A model generated the notes under the pieces. The model did not search any database and was not told the origin of the DNA. It saw only the letters and a list, made by a program, of their open reading frames with translations. From Chrysophaeum taylorii (taxonomy: Eukaryota > Sar > Pelagophyceae > Pelagomonadales > Pelagomonadaceae), in assembly GCA_029834535.1 (NCBI GenBank), contig JAQMWT010000186.1, forward strand, positions 47,669 to 111,668: a stretch of 64,000 bases of DNA, written 5' to 3'. A program made the position numbers and the translations under genes. The first letter of the stretch is position 1, and each line of letters begins with the position of its first letter. Of this stretch, positions 10,462-20,831 are shown in pieces.

Positions 10462-11292
10462 ATGCTGGCCAATGCATTGCGATGGCACCTTCTCCTCGCG
10501 GCGGCGCAGCTCGGTGTCCTGACGAGCTTATGCGCGAGCGTCAACGTGTGGCGGTCACCCCTGACCGCGCGGCAGTTCCCGGGTCACCTCGGGCCTGGCC
10601 TCTTCATCGCGGCTATCGGCGTCGGCGCCCTCTGCAACGAGTGGACATGGAGACGCCGATGCGAGTTCGAGGGCCGACTCTCCGTAACTGCCGCCATCGT
10701 GTACGTGACGGGCGAGACCCTCGAGGCGATGATCTCCAAAGGCGGCCGTCTTGCCAGCTTCTACGTCAAGCACGGTCTCCACGCGTGGATGGCCTTCGTG
10801 ATCGGCTTGTGCGGGCTCATGCTGCTCCTCGCCCCGCGGCTCGAGGGCTCGGTGGGCTTCAAGCTCAAGGACATGCCGCACTTGTGGTTCGCCGTCGCGT
10901 GGGCATGGTTCATCTTTAATCACAAGCAACCCAACGACTACGGCGTCAACATGCACTGGACCGCGACCGCCTGGATCATCATCGGCGGAAGCTTGCGCGT
11001 TTTCAAGCCCGACAACGCAAAAGAGTCGGGCGCGGCATACATTTTTGCGGCCTACACCTTTTTCGGCGGCCAGACCGGATTGACGCTCTGGGCTGAGGAG
11101 GCCCGCGCCAACGTCGGGAGCTACGTCCTCGCGTGGCACGCGATCCCGATCGCCGCGGTCCTTGCCTACGCGCGCGTCTTTGGGGTGCCTTGGAAGCACG
11201 GTCACCCCGTGCGCCTCGAGCAGGAGCTCGTCGCGTCGGCCGAGGACGGCCTTCTTGGGGACGCTGACGAAACGAATCGCCGCGTCTCCTGA
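10462..11292 (+). CDS. Multi-pass membrane protein of unknown family
   Basis: 276 residues from ATG 10462. The in-frame extension to 10240 begins at GTG and lacks coding bias, so the ATG was chosen. Hydrophobic segments are visible at about 5-25 (WHLLLAAAQLGVLTSLC), 43-60 (GLFIAAIGVGALC), 75-90, 110-128 (AWMAFVIGLCGLMLLLA), 140-155 (LWFAVAWAWFIF), 170-182 (WIIIGGSL), 195-215 and 225-245 (VLAWHAIPIAAVLAYA). This suggests seven or eight membrane helices with a short acidic C-terminal tail. Several His and Trp residues lie near helix ends (HGLHAWM, NMHWTATAW). I do not recognise the family. Confidence 0.7.
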   Translation: MLANALRWHLLLAAAQLGVLTSLCASVNVWRSPLTARQFPGHLGPGLFIAAIGVGALCNEWTWRRRCEFEGRLSVTAAIVYVTGETLEAMISKGGRLASFYVKHGLHAWMAFVIGLCGLMLLLAPRLEGSVGFKLKDMPHLWFAVAWAWFIFNHKQPNDYGVNMHWTATAWIIIGGSLRVFKPDNAKESGAAYIFAAYTFFGGQTGLTLWAEEARANVGSYVLAWHAIPIAAVLAYARVFGVPWKHGHPVRLEQELVASAEDGLLGDADETNRRVS

Positions 11293-11580
11293 CCTTCCTC
11301 TCCGACAGATACCCCTGTTATGCAGCAACAACAACGACAGACAGACAGCATTATCGCGCGCGCAGTATAAATTTATTTCACAGTGCGGCCGGCGGCGCTG
11401 ACTCTCACGTAGGAGAAGCAAGGACTCTCGTCGTCGTCCTTGTTGTTGGCAGCAGCAGCAGCAGCAACGAAATTACAACAACACCAACAACAACAAAAAC
11501 AACAACAACAACAACAACAACGGACCAATAGTAGGAGGTCCGAACAACAGAGGCTGTTGTTGTTGTTTTGACAGCAGAAC
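11293..11580. other. 5' flank of the mannosidase gene with CAA/CAG triplet repeats
   Basis: A 288-bp gap. CAG triplets near 11450-11466 and CAA triplets near 11476-11521 lie within 130 bp upstream of the mannosidase ATG, probably in its 5' UTR or promoter. The minus-strand frames through it are only translated repeats. Confidence 0.5.
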
Positions 11581-14500
11581 ATGACAGGGGCGATGATTCT
11601 GTCCGTCGCTGCTGTTCAGAGCCTGCTCGTGGGTAGGAGCGAGGCCAACGGCGCGCACGACGTGCATGGAAACCCGTTGACCGGCCTCGCCCCCCAAGAG
11701 ATCGCCGTGACGGCATCCGGCTCGCTCGGGGATCGGCCCGCGAGCATCACGTACTGGTCGGAGCGGTCGGACGCGGAAAAAGCGTCGCTCGAGCCGCCGT
11801 ACTCGCCGCCGGCAAATTGGAAGTACAACACGTCGAGCGGGCCGATGCCAGGCATGATCAACGTCCACCTCGTGCCGCATAGCCACGACGACGTGAGGCT
11901 CTCGTTTGAGGAGACCGCAGTTAGTTATAGCTAAAAAGAACACCACCGCAGGTGGGGTGGCAGGTGACGGTCGACCAGTACTTTTACGAGGAGGTGTATT
12001 ACATCGTGGACACGGTGACGCAGAATTTGGCGGAAAATCCCGACCGCAAGTTCATCGAGGTGGAAACGGGCTTCTTCGCGCGGTGGTGGGACGAGGCGAA
12101 CGAATTCAAGCGCGAGAGAGCGCGGACGCTCGCGCGCAACGGGCAGCTCGAGTTCATAAACGGCGGGTGGTGCATGCACGACGAGGCCTCGCCGACGTGG
12201 GACGAGATGGTCGACCAGACGACGCGCGGGCATCAGTTCTTGTTGCAGCACTTGAACGCGACGCCGAGGGGCACGTGGCAGGTCGATCCTTTCGGACACA
12301 CGAACACGCAGGCGTGGTTGCTCGGGTACGAGGCGGGCATGCCTTCGCTCTATTTTGGGCGCATGGACTGGCAGGATCGCGACATGAGATTCGACGCGAC
12401 CCGCGCCCCGCTCAAAGGGTTCGAGTGGATTTGGCAGGGTTCGAATAGCCTGCCCCACGCCAAGGTGTTTGGAGGCGAGCTCTTCGGATCGGGGAGCGGC
12501 GGGTACAGCACGTGGTTCAACTTCGACTCGACCTCGCCGCAAGTTGTCGACGACCCGCAGCTCCAAGACTACAACGTCGACGAGTGGGTCGACAAGCTCG
12601 TCCAGGACGCGATGGAGCAGTACTCGCGCTCGCTCACCGAGCACCAGATGTGGGCGTGCGGCACGGACTTCAATTTCCAAAACGCGGCGCACTGGTATAC
12701 GAATCTCGACAAGCTCATCCACTACGGCAACCTGAACGGCTCGGTGAACTTTTTCTACTCGACGCCCACGATTTATACGGACTGGAAGTTAAGAAACGAA
12801 AACGTCGAGTACGAGGTGCGGACGGACGACATCATGCCGCTCGCCGACGACGCCCACGACTACTGGACGGGGTACTTCGCGTCGAGACCCGCGCTCAAGT
12901 ACCAGGTGCGCACGGCGACGAATCTGCTCCAGGCCGGGCGCCTCTTGGAGGTGGTGGCGAACACGACGCTCGAAGACGTCATGGTGCTCGCGGGCGAGGC
13001 GGACGTATCTCCGCACCCGGCGCCGCGGCTCGGGAGATCGTGGACCGACGGTCTCGAGGGCGCGGTGGGGCTCGCCACCCACCACGACGGCATGTCGGGG
13101 ACCGAGCGCCAGGACGTGACGGACGACTATTCGATGCGCATCTCGGAGCAAGCCGTACTCGCCGAGGTCGGCATCGCCGCGAGCGTCGCCAAGCTGACGG
13201 GCGCGAACGCGCTCGGCCTCGCCCAGTGCAACTGCGACGGCGTCGGGGCTTGCCTCAACGCCTCGATATGCGCGGCGACGGCCGAGGCCAAGTCGACATT
13301 GACCGTCGCCGCCTGGAACTCGCTCGCGCAGCCGCGGACCGAGGTTTTGATGGTGCCCGTAGTATCGTCGTCGTGGTCGTGCGCCTTCGGCGACGAAGCG
13401 CTCCCGACGCAGATCCTGCCGCTCGACGATCGCACCAAAAGCCTGCCGTTGATGTACCTCAACTCGTACAACATGACGCCGGCCGAGGTCAAGGCTGCCG
13501 AGGCCGAGCTCGCCAACGAAGCCGACGCCATCCTCGCCGTCGAGGTGTCGCTCCCGGCCGTCGGTCTGGCCACTTTCGAGTGCGCGACCGCCGGCCGACC
13601 GCTCCAAGGTGTCGACAACCACGAAAAGCCGGCGGCGGAGCAAGAGCGAGAGCGAGAGCGAGCCGTCGTCGTGTCGAACGAACACTACGAGCTCGAGTTC
13701 GACCCGACCACGAACCTGCTGTCGCGCGTGACGAATCTGGCGTCGGGCGTGTCGGCCAATCTCGCGGTGACGTGGGGTGCGTCTCGGAGCTTTGTTGCCT
13801 ACCCTCCGAGAGTGCAACCAACCAACCAACCAACCAACCAGGTTGGTATAATTCGTCGGTCGGCGGCACGACCGATTACCCGGCCGACATCGACCCGGCG
13901 ACCGCATCCCCGGCCTACTCGAGCCAAAAGTCCGGCGCCTACATATTCCGTGCGATTTTTTTCTTTATTGGCATAATTTTTTCTTCTTACAGGCCCCAAC
14001 TCGAGCGAGGTGTTTGGGTTCGAGACGTCCGACGTGACGCTCGAGGTCGTCGAGGGCGACCTCGTCACGCAAGTGACCCAACGGTTTTCGTCGTGGGCCT
14101 CCCACGTGTTCAGGCTCTACGAGAACGCCAACTACGTCGAGGTCGAGTTCACCGCCGGACCGATCCCCGTCGACACGCCGTGGTTCGAACCAGTCGCGTA
14201 CGACGACAACGGCACGGCGCTCCCCAACAACTGGGGCAAGGAGGTCATCCTCAAGTACGCCTCGTCGCTTGCTACGAACGATACCTACTACACCGACTCG
14301 AACGGGCGCGAGATGGTCAAGCGCGTCAAAAATAAGCGCGGGCCGTCCTACCCGGATCCCTACAACATCTCCGAGCCGGTCGCGGGCAACTTCTACCCTA
14401 TCACGCAGCTCGCCTCGATCGACGACGGCGACGTCGAGCTGGCAGTGGTGGTCGACAGGTCCGTCGGCGGCGCGTCCCTCGCCTCTGGCGAGCTCGAGTT

Positions 14501-15171
14501 TATGGTCCACCGCCGCATCCAGGACGACGACAGCCGCGGCGTCGAGGAGCCTCTCAACGAAACCATGTGAGGAGGTCCTTCGCGCGTGTTTTGTTTTGTT
14601 TTTTTTTTTTTGAACTCCCGCCCGCAGGTGCGGATGCAACGACATAAATGCCGCGCCGGGCGAAATGGGCGAGTACGGCCGAGAGGGTGATGGGGGCTGC
14701 GAATGCACGGGGCTCGCGATCCGCGGCAAGCACTGGCTCGTCCTGGACCGAATCCAAGATTCTCGCGCCGCGCGCCGCCAGCTCGTCGAGCGGCTCAATT
14801 TCCCGCCGGTTCTCGTCTTCGATTCCGACAACCGCGCGGCCCTCCCCTCGAGTCTCAACGTCTCGGCGATCCAGGCCGCGCTGCCGCCCAACGTCAAGCT
14901 CGCCACGATCACCTCCAATTACGCGGCGTGGCACGACGGCGCGTGGCTCCTGCGCTTGGCGCACCTCTACGAGGTCGGCGAGCACCCGACCCTCGCTCAG
15001 CCTGTCGACGTCGACCTCACCGCCGTCTTCGCTACGGCGGGCCTCAAGATCACCGCCGCCTACGAGACGACGCTCACTGCCAACCAGCCTAAGCCCGGCT
15101 CTACCTTCGAGTTCCCCACGGCGACCGTCCGCCCCATGGAGGTCAAGACCTTCTTGGCCCACTTCGAGTGA
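11581..15171 (+). CDS. GH38 lysosomal-type alpha-mannosidase
   Basis: Exo-acting zinc glycosidase that removes alpha-linked mannose from N-glycans. join(11581..11892, 11952..13776, 13842..13949, 13993..14566, 14628..15171), 1120 residues. A signal peptide (MILSVAAVQSLLVG) suggests entry to the secretory pathway. The zinc site is HLVPHSHDD plus the later THHDGMSGTERQ; the nucleophile is the Asp in WQVDPFGHT. All four introns (59, 65, 43 and 61 nt) are GT-AG and each restores a conserved motif: HSHDD/VGW, VTW/GWYNSS, SGAYIF/RPNSSEV and EPLNETM/CGC. The C-terminal half has the family beta-sandwich motifs (HRRIQDDDSRGVEEPLNET). The length is normal for the family. The exon model is firm. Confidence 0.95.
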
Positions 15172-15228
15172 GCGTGAGCGAGGAGCCTATCATCAATCAT
15201 CGTTATCACGCGTAGTATACACGCATAA

Positions 15229-15256
15229 GGCCGGCCGGCCGGCCGGCCGGCCGGCC
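15229..15256. repeat. GGCC tetranucleotide repeat
   Basis: About seven perfect ggcc units in the 86-bp gap between the convergent mannosidase and alpha/beta-hydrolase stop codons. It ends 1 bp before the hydrolase stop codon. Confidence 0.9.
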
Positions 15257-15257
15257 G

Positions 15258-16130
15258 CTAGTTGGGATAGTGGGTGTGATCTTGGGCGAGGAAGGCGAGG
15301 AGCTCGTTGGTAAAGATACGGTAGTTCGGGCGGTCAAACGTGTTGTTGTGGCCGGCCCTGGGGAGCGGGACGAACTTGGAGCGGGGAAGGAGCCTCGCGA
15401 GTTCGCTGCCTTGCTCAAACGGCACGATTTCGTCGTGCGTCCCGTGGAGCACGAGGACGGGGGCAGAAACCGATGCCGCGACAGTTCTGGAATCGAACTT
15501 ATCGAGGACGAAGAGTTCGGGTTTCGGGACGAAGGAGAAGAAGGTGCGGCACATATCCGGGATCGAGGTGAAGGGGGACAAGAGGACGCACTTGGCGCAG
15601 AGATTGACGTCCCTCGCGACGTTTAGCGCCACCGCCGTCCCGATCGACTGGCCAAAGGCGCACACGCGGTCGCACCGCACGCCAAGCCCGCGGGTCGAGA
15701 CCAAGTGCTCGACCATCCGTCGCGCCGTCCAATTGATCGAGGCCTCGTTGGGTTCGCCCTTCATGAGCGCGTACCCCGGATATTCGATCGCCAGAAACCC
15801 CACTCCAAATTGCGAGTGGAGCGCATCGCCAACGGCATCCCCCACGTTCCCGAGCTGGTCCGCGTTGCCGTGCCAGAAAGCGAGGGTCCAGGCGTCGGGG
15901 CTCGACGGCGGAAACCAGCAAGCGACCAGGACCGCGGGCACGCCCTCGGGCCTGCGCTCCGCCGACACGTCCACCTCCACAACTTGCCCGCGCTGGATTG
16001 GCATCGGGTGGAGCGCGGGCCGCGGGTAGATCAGGGCGCGCTGAAACCACCATAGAGCCCCGACGAGCGCCACGAACAGCACGCCCACGAGGACGCCGCC
16101 CCCGATCACCACACGCACGATCGCGAACAT
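15258..16130 (-). CDS. Membrane-anchored alpha/beta hydrolase (ABHD13/17-like)
   Basis: 290 residues from ATG 16130; the open frame upstream lacks coding bias. An N-terminal hydrophobic anchor (about 2-27, FAIVRVVIGGGVLVGVLFVA) is followed by RALIYPRP, typical of the Bem46/ABHD13/ABHD17 group. The catalytic triad is visible: Ser in CAFGQSIGTA, Asp in VLHGTHDEIVP, His in PRAGHNNTF. The oxyanion region is AFWHGNADQLGN. Relatives are serine hydrolases facing membranes; ABHD17 members remove palmitate from proteins. The substrate here cannot be told from sequence. It is convergent with the mannosidase gene. Confidence 0.88.
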   Translation of the reverse strand: MFAIVRVVIGGGVLVGVLFVALVGALWWFQRALIYPRPALHPMPIQRGQVVEVDVSAERRPEGVPAVLVACWFPPSSPDAWTLAFWHGNADQLGNVGDAVGDALHSQFGVGFLAIEYPGYALMKGEPNEASINWTARRMVEHLVSTRGLGVRCDRVCAFGQSIGTAVALNVARDVNLCAKCVLLSPFTSIPDMCRTFFSFVPKPELFVLDKFDSRTVAASVSAPVLVLHGTHDEIVPFEQGSELARLLPRSKFVPLPRAGHNNTFDRPNYRIFTNELLAFLAQDHTHYPN

Positions 16131-17173
16131 GACAACAACCGAAGTACTACGCGCCGCAACCCTTGCCCGTGTCCTTCTTTCGGAAACCCCCAAAAAATAC
16201 GGGTAAGAGATACCTCTAGTTTTCGACCGTTTCTTACCGGTATAATAATAAGCTTTTACCAGATTCTTTTGGATTTTTTTGTTTGGCCACGTCACCTCAA
16301 CCAGCACACAGCTCGAGCCCCTGGACATCGTAGCCGCGTAGTAGTGGAAACGCAAAACACAGATAGCGCGCTGCGACACGGAAACTGGCGCCCCTAATTG
16401 AGCGTTTCTGTGGTCCTTGGGTGTAGTGGTTTTCTCAGATACCCGCCCCTCCTGGCCGGACCGGGGGCCTCAACAACCCTTCCTCCCAACCCGAACCGCG
16501 GGTGAAACCACACCACACGCCCGATCTCAGCGTAATACCTCACGCCATCACGAAATCGGACAATCAAATGAGGGTAATTTCAAGAAGACAGCAAGAAAGC
16601 AATAAAAAATGCCCGGTACATTGGGTCCAGTGGAAGCGCAGGTGAAGGTGTCGAGATGACACCCCCCCCCATAATTGCAAGGTCAGTACCAGGGCAACAA
16701 CCAGGGTAAGTCATGTGGCAGGCAGGCAAGTAAGTGGGGGGATGGGCGTTACTGCCACATGGGCGCGAGAAGAGTACAATTCCAATCAAAGCCGGTTCTT
16801 TTACAGCCGGGTAAAAACATGTATCAGAGTAGTAATCGTATAACCCCTGAGCAAAAAGACCGGTTTGTTAGGTCTGATTTACGTATACCCTCCAGGCACC
16901 ACTCACGTCTTCACACATCCCCCCAGTCCACTGGACGCCCTGCGTGCTCACGTTCGCCCCCCCCCCACCTTAGCGGTCGACCTTTAAATAAGCAAACAGA
17001 CAAACCATCATTATTCCCCCCCCCCCCCCTATCGTCTACTCATCCCTCTTTCCGCTCGACGCTCCGATCCCCGACAAAATCTTAGCTGCGCCTAACCTTT
17101 GAGTTTACTCCTAAACCCGCTTTAAAAAGCAGTCGACCTTTACAAACAAACCCTTGTTATTGTAGTTGTCACG
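16131..17173. other. Intergenic region with poly-C tracts
   Basis: About 1.04 kb, no supportable gene. Poly-C runs lie near 16662, 16957 and 17018. A 17-nt string (acgccctgcgtgctcac, 16935-16951) recurs at 53328-53344 in another non-coding stretch, suggesting a dispersed repeat. The composition is more balanced than in the genes. Confidence 0.6.
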
Positions 17174-17860
17174 ATGATGGTAATGGGTGCCCTGCTCGTT
17201 ATCGTTACAAGCGTCGCCGCCCTCGCGCCGCCGCCCGAGACAACGTCGTGGTCGTCGTCGTCGTTTGCTGCGACGACGACGACGACGACGACGACGGCGT
17301 CTCGGCGGTGCGCTTTCGCCGCGGCCGCTGCGGTGTTTGTTGTTGCGCCTTGCGCGGCCGAAGCCAGGCCCGAGGGCGTGAATCGACCCGAGCTGCTGCC
17401 CCCCCGACGGCCCGATGGCTCGACCCCCACCGTGATCGACGCCGGGGTAAACTTCTTGACCAAGGGCGAAATGAAGCGTCTCGAAACCCTCATCGCGACG
17501 CTCGAGAAGGACACGGGCTACAAGGTCCGAGTCCTCTGCCAGCGCTACCCCGAGACCCCGGGCCTCGCGATCAAGGACTACTGGGGAGTCGACGACAAGA
17601 CGGTCGTCCTCGTCGCCGACAAGGGCCTCAAGGGCACCTCGAACATCCTCAACTTCAACGTCGGCGACGCCTTCGAAGACGCGCTCCCGAACATATTCTG
17701 GCAGCGGCTCCAGGGCAGGTACGGCACGTCCCGCTACTGGCGCGACAAGGGCGAGGACGTTTCCATCATGAACGCGGTCGAGAGCATCGTGTACTGCGCC
17801 TCCTCCGGCTGCGTCGATCCCCCCAAGGAGGACCTCTTGAGCCCCAAGCTCGGTATCTAA
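17174..17860 (+). CDS. TPM-domain plastid protein (TLP18.3/Psb32-like)
   Basis: 228 residues. The TPM domain spans about 90-215: VIDAGVNFLTKGEMKRLETL, then a beta strand with YKVRVLCQRY, then KTVVLVADKG and GTSNILNFNVGDAFEDALP. Plant homologues (TLP18.3) act in photosystem II repair in the thylakoid lumen. The N-terminus has a signal peptide (MGALLVIVTSVAALAPPP), a Thr-rich stretch coded by GAC/ACG repeats, and a second hydrophobic segment (AFAAAAAVFVVAPCAAEA), consistent with multi-step transport across plastid and thylakoid membranes. The ATG at 17174 (or 17177) is the start. Its stop is 10 bp from the convergent GT90 stop. Confidence 0.85.
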   Translation: MMVMGALLVIVTSVAALAPPPETTSWSSSSFAATTTTTTTTASRRCAFAAAAAVFVVAPCAAEARPEGVNRPELLPPRRPDGSTPTVIDAGVNFLTKGEMKRLETLIATLEKDTGYKVRVLCQRYPETPGLAIKDYWGVDDKTVVLVADKGLKGTSNILNFNVGDAFEDALPNIFWQRLQGRYGTSRYWRDKGEDVSIMNAVESIVYCASSGCVDPPKEDLLSPKLGI

Positions 17861-17870
17861 AAGGAGCGCC

Positions 17871-19286
17871 TCAATCAGAATCTCGAGACGACGTAGAAAA
17901 GCCCGACGAGGAGGAGGAGGAGGAAGAAGAAGAAGAAGCGAAGTGAAAGGCGGCACAGGATTCGGCATGGTAGCCCTGGTACTGCTGCTGCTGCTGCTGC
18001 TGCTTTGTCTCCTCCTCCTCCTCCGCGTCGAAGATGATGGCGGCGGGTGGTAGTGGTCGCTCGAGGACCAGCATCGAGCGGGAGGTATGGTTGTGCCAGC
18101 GCGGGTGGGGTTCGAGCTCAACGAGGTCGGCCGCACAGTCGACGCCAATGGAGCGGAGGACGGCGGCAAACTTTGCCGGGTCGTCCAAGACGAGACCAAC
18201 GGCGAAACGCCGACGGATCGCGGCGAGCATGTCGAGGATATATCTCGCCTGGCACTCGCCGCACACCAGAGAGTCGCGGACCCTCTTGGCGCCGTCGAGG
18301 AGCGCGGGGACGTCGAACAAACCGCGACGCAGGCGGTCCATCGCCTCGGCCGCGTTTGTTTTGTCGAGGACGAGATGGGTGGTGCCGGTGCGCAAGCTCG
18401 GGTAGTACCACTCGACGACGGAGGTGTTCCAGAGGGCGACGACGGCGCCGAGTGCCCAGAGATGGTTGAGATTCCTCGAGTAGCCGCCGGAGGTCGTCCC
18501 CGGAAGGTTCAGGACCGCGCGGTACCTGACGTAGTCCCTGGCCTCAACCCACGCGGGGTCCTGGACGTTGCGAATGCCCCCCTTCAGCAGCGCCCGCATC
18601 GTGCTGTCGTATGGCGCGCACGTCGTGTCGTTCGCCGGGCGACACTTGTTGCACTTGACGTCGAAGAGCGAGGCGTTTTCGGCCGAGAGGCTGACGGCAG
18701 CAAACCGTGCGTAATTTCCCGAGTCCCGCTCGCAGTCTTCGCCGTGGCTCCCGATGTTGCCGCGCCAGAACAGGCGAGGATCTCGGTCGTACCACGGCGC
18801 GGCTTCCGCGGCGGTTTTGAGCTCGCGGCTCTGCCTCGTCCACTTGCGGAGATCGCCTTCGGCGAAAAAGGGGTTCGGCACCAAAATCCCGGGCATGTTG
18901 TACCCGTACTTCTTGGATATGACGGCGATGGGCACGTCCTGCCTCGCGAACTCGGCGATGTCTCCGGTCGACATCGCGTTCACCGCGTACGCCGCGCTCG
19001 GCAGCGCGTGGCCCAAGTGCTTCATCGCGAGCAGCGTTGCGGCGTGCTTGCGCCGCTTCGACACGTCGACGAACCGTTTGAACGCGAACACGCGGTTCGA
19101 CACCACGAACAAGGACTCGCTTCGGAGATCGTTAGCCAGCGCGCGCACGACCTCGGCAGCCTCCTCGAACCCCGACCGCTGCGGGTACGCCTCCACGCTG
19201 CGCTCGAGCTCGCGCACCACGCCGGCGTACAACATCGCTTTGTCTTGTCCGACCGCGGACCGCAACATCATCAACATCATCAACAT
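17871..19286 (-). CDS. GT90 (CAP10-like) glycosyltransferase
   Basis: 471 residues from ATG 19286. CAP10/KDELC/POGLUT-type signatures: PRLFWRGNIGSHG, the GT90 donor-site segment YVRYRAVLNLPGTTSGGYSR, then NLNHLWALGAVVALW and VVEWYYPSLRTGTTHLVLD. Family members transfer glucose or xylose to proteins or build capsular or cell-wall glycans in the ER/Golgi. The in-frame extension upstream of the ATG is a Lys run coded by GAA/AAG triplets with only a TTG to start from, so it is treated as 5' UTR. No clear signal peptide follows this ATG, so an upstream exon is possible. The C-terminus has Glu, Gln and Ser homopolymers from triplet repeats. Confidence 0.88.
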   Translation of the reverse strand: MLMMLMMLRSAVGQDKAMLYAGVVRELERSVEAYPQRSGFEEAAEVVRALANDLRSESLFVVSNRVFAFKRFVDVSKRRKHAATLLAMKHLGHALPSAAYAVNAMSTGDIAEFARQDVPIAVISKKYGYNMPGILVPNPFFAEGDLRKWTRQSRELKTAAEAAPWYDRDPRLFWRGNIGSHGEDCERDSGNYARFAAVSLSAENASLFDVKCNKCRPANDTTCAPYDSTMRALLKGGIRNVQDPAWVEARDYVRYRAVLNLPGTTSGGYSRNLNHLWALGAVVALWNTSVVEWYYPSLRTGTTHLVLDKTNAAEAMDRLRRGLFDVPALLDGAKRVRDSLVCGECQARYILDMLAAIRRRFAVGLVLDDPAKFAAVLRSIGVDCAADLVELEPHPRWHNHTSRSMLVLERPLPPAAIIFDAEEEEETKQQQQQQQYQGYHAESCAAFHFASSSSSSSSSSSGFSTSSRDSD

Positions 19287-19318
19287 CTTCTTCTTCTTCT
19301 TCTTCTTCTTCTTCTTCG
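19287..19318. repeat. CTT/GAA triplet repeat before the GT90 start codon
   Basis: A run of about ten cttcttctt units (AAG on the gene strand) directly upstream of the chosen GT90 ATG at 19286. It matches the pattern at other start codons in this window. Confidence 0.8.
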
Positions 19319-19543
19319 ACCCTATGATGTCGGTCGAAAATGACCCTGCTATTTGTGCTGAGGCTGAAGGGACATTGACTTTCTTTCTAGACCGGCCGCA
19401 CTCCTGAAGTAGGGTACGCCGCGCGTCCTCTAAACACAATCAAGGAAGGTCGGCTCGAGGAGGAGGAGGAGAAGGAGGATCGCGCAAAGCCCCCTCGTCC
19501 GTCCCTGGCACCGGTTCTTCTTTGAGGGGGGGTGGCCTTTTTT

Positions 19544-20737
19544 TCAGCGCGCGGCGACGCGGTCGTCGATCTGGTCTGATTCCGGGACAACGTCAATTTG
19601 CTGCGCAGCGAGGGTGTTGGGAGGGGGGTGGATCCTGGGGAGCGGGGGGACACCCGCGCGGCGCGGGACGCGGACGGGGCGAGCGTTGATCTTGGCGTCG
19701 GCGATAGCCTCCTCGATGGTGTTGGGAAGCTTAACGCCCGCTGACTCGTCGTCAATGCCGAGCTCGAGCAGGTTGATGTCGAGGTTGGGGGGGTTCGCAT
19801 TGAGGTAGGCCTTTGTCGTCACCGAGGAGACGACCGAAAAGACGTTGGACGTCATCCAGTAGACCCCCAGGCCCGAGGGAACGTTGGCGGAGAACCAGCC
19901 GATGAGCAACGGGAGGTACTTGAGGACGCGCTGCGCGCGCACCGCACCCTGGTCTTTGGGGTCGGCAGGGGGGGTTAGGACGCGCATCGAGATGGACTGG
20001 GTGATGACAAGCATGATCGGGAGGGCGAGGAAGCAGAGCGTGTCGTGCCAGCCGAGCGAGGGCACGCCGTCGACCCAATTATCCGATAGCCATTGGATGC
20101 CGCGTCCCGCGCCGTAGGTAGGTCCCTCGAGAGAGGGAAGCCACAAAAAAGGCTCGTCGAGCTTGTTGTCGAAGGCGAGGTTAAGAACCGAGCGGTAGAG
20201 GAAAATAAAGACGGGAATCTGCGCGATCGACGGGAGGCAGCCCGCGAGCGGGTTGGTGCTGGTCATGTCGTAGAGCTTGGCCGTGGCGAGGTTCGTCGCC
20301 TGCTGGTCTCCGTCGTAACGCTCCTTGATCTTGTCCATGTAGGGCTTGAGCGCCTTGACGCGGGCCGAGGACTCGTAAGAAATGTAGTTGAGCGGGAACG
20401 TGAGGCTTCGGCAAGCGACCGTGAACAGAATGATCGACAGGCCGTAGGCGTTCTCCTTGACCCCGAGGGGTCCCGCGACGAAAGAGTGCAGGCCCTCGAT
20501 CGCACCCTGGACCCCGTTCTGTGCCGTGCACCACGGACCGCCCTCGTTGACGCACGTGACGCCCTGGATGGCGGCAAGGTCCAACGTCGGCAGCTGGCTC
20601 GCGGCCGCGTGGGCGGCGTCGAGGACAATGCCGTGGTCAGGCACGAAGAACGCCGACCGCTCCACCGTGCGTCTTCGCTGCGGCGTCGGCGCCACGACAA
20701 ACCCCCACGCGCACCCCACCAACGCCACCAGCATCAT
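19544..20737 (-). CDS. Alb3/Oxa1/YidC-family membrane insertase, plastid type
   Basis: 397 residues from ATG 20737. The family core is clear: ENAYGLSIILFTVACRSLTF, YDMTSTNPLAGCLPSIAQIP, VFIFLYRSVLNLA, PLLIGWFSANVPSGLGVYW. Five membrane helices are expected. The N-terminus MMLVALVGCAWGFVVAP is a signal peptide ending in a GFVVAP site, like the ASAFAP cleavage motif of secondary plastids, followed by an Arg-rich transit-like stretch. In chloroplasts Alb3 inserts light-harvesting proteins into the thylakoid membrane. The in-frame extension upstream to 21004 overlaps the next gene and was rejected. Confidence 0.93.
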   Translation of the reverse strand: MMLVALVGCAWGFVVAPTPQRRRTVERSAFFVPDHGIVLDAAHAAASQLPTLDLAAIQGVTCVNEGGPWCTAQNGVQGAIEGLHSFVAGPLGVKENAYGLSIILFTVACRSLTFPLNYISYESSARVKALKPYMDKIKERYDGDQQATNLATAKLYDMTSTNPLAGCLPSIAQIPVFIFLYRSVLNLAFDNKLDEPFLWLPSLEGPTYGAGRGIQWLSDNWVDGVPSLGWHDTLCFLALPIMLVITQSISMRVLTPPADPKDQGAVRAQRVLKYLPLLIGWFSANVPSGLGVYWMTSNVFSVVSSVTTKAYLNANPPNLDINLLELGIDDESAGVKLPNTIEEAIADAKINARPVRVPRRAGVPPLPRIHPPPNTLAAQQIDVVPESDQIDDRVAAR

Positions 20738-20831
20738 TTTGTCGCTCTTCAAGCGAGCGTGGACCGGAACAACCACCCCCTCAAGTTGGGGGGTTGCAGT
20801 AGGAAAAGATTTGCTGCTGCTCCCATGATAA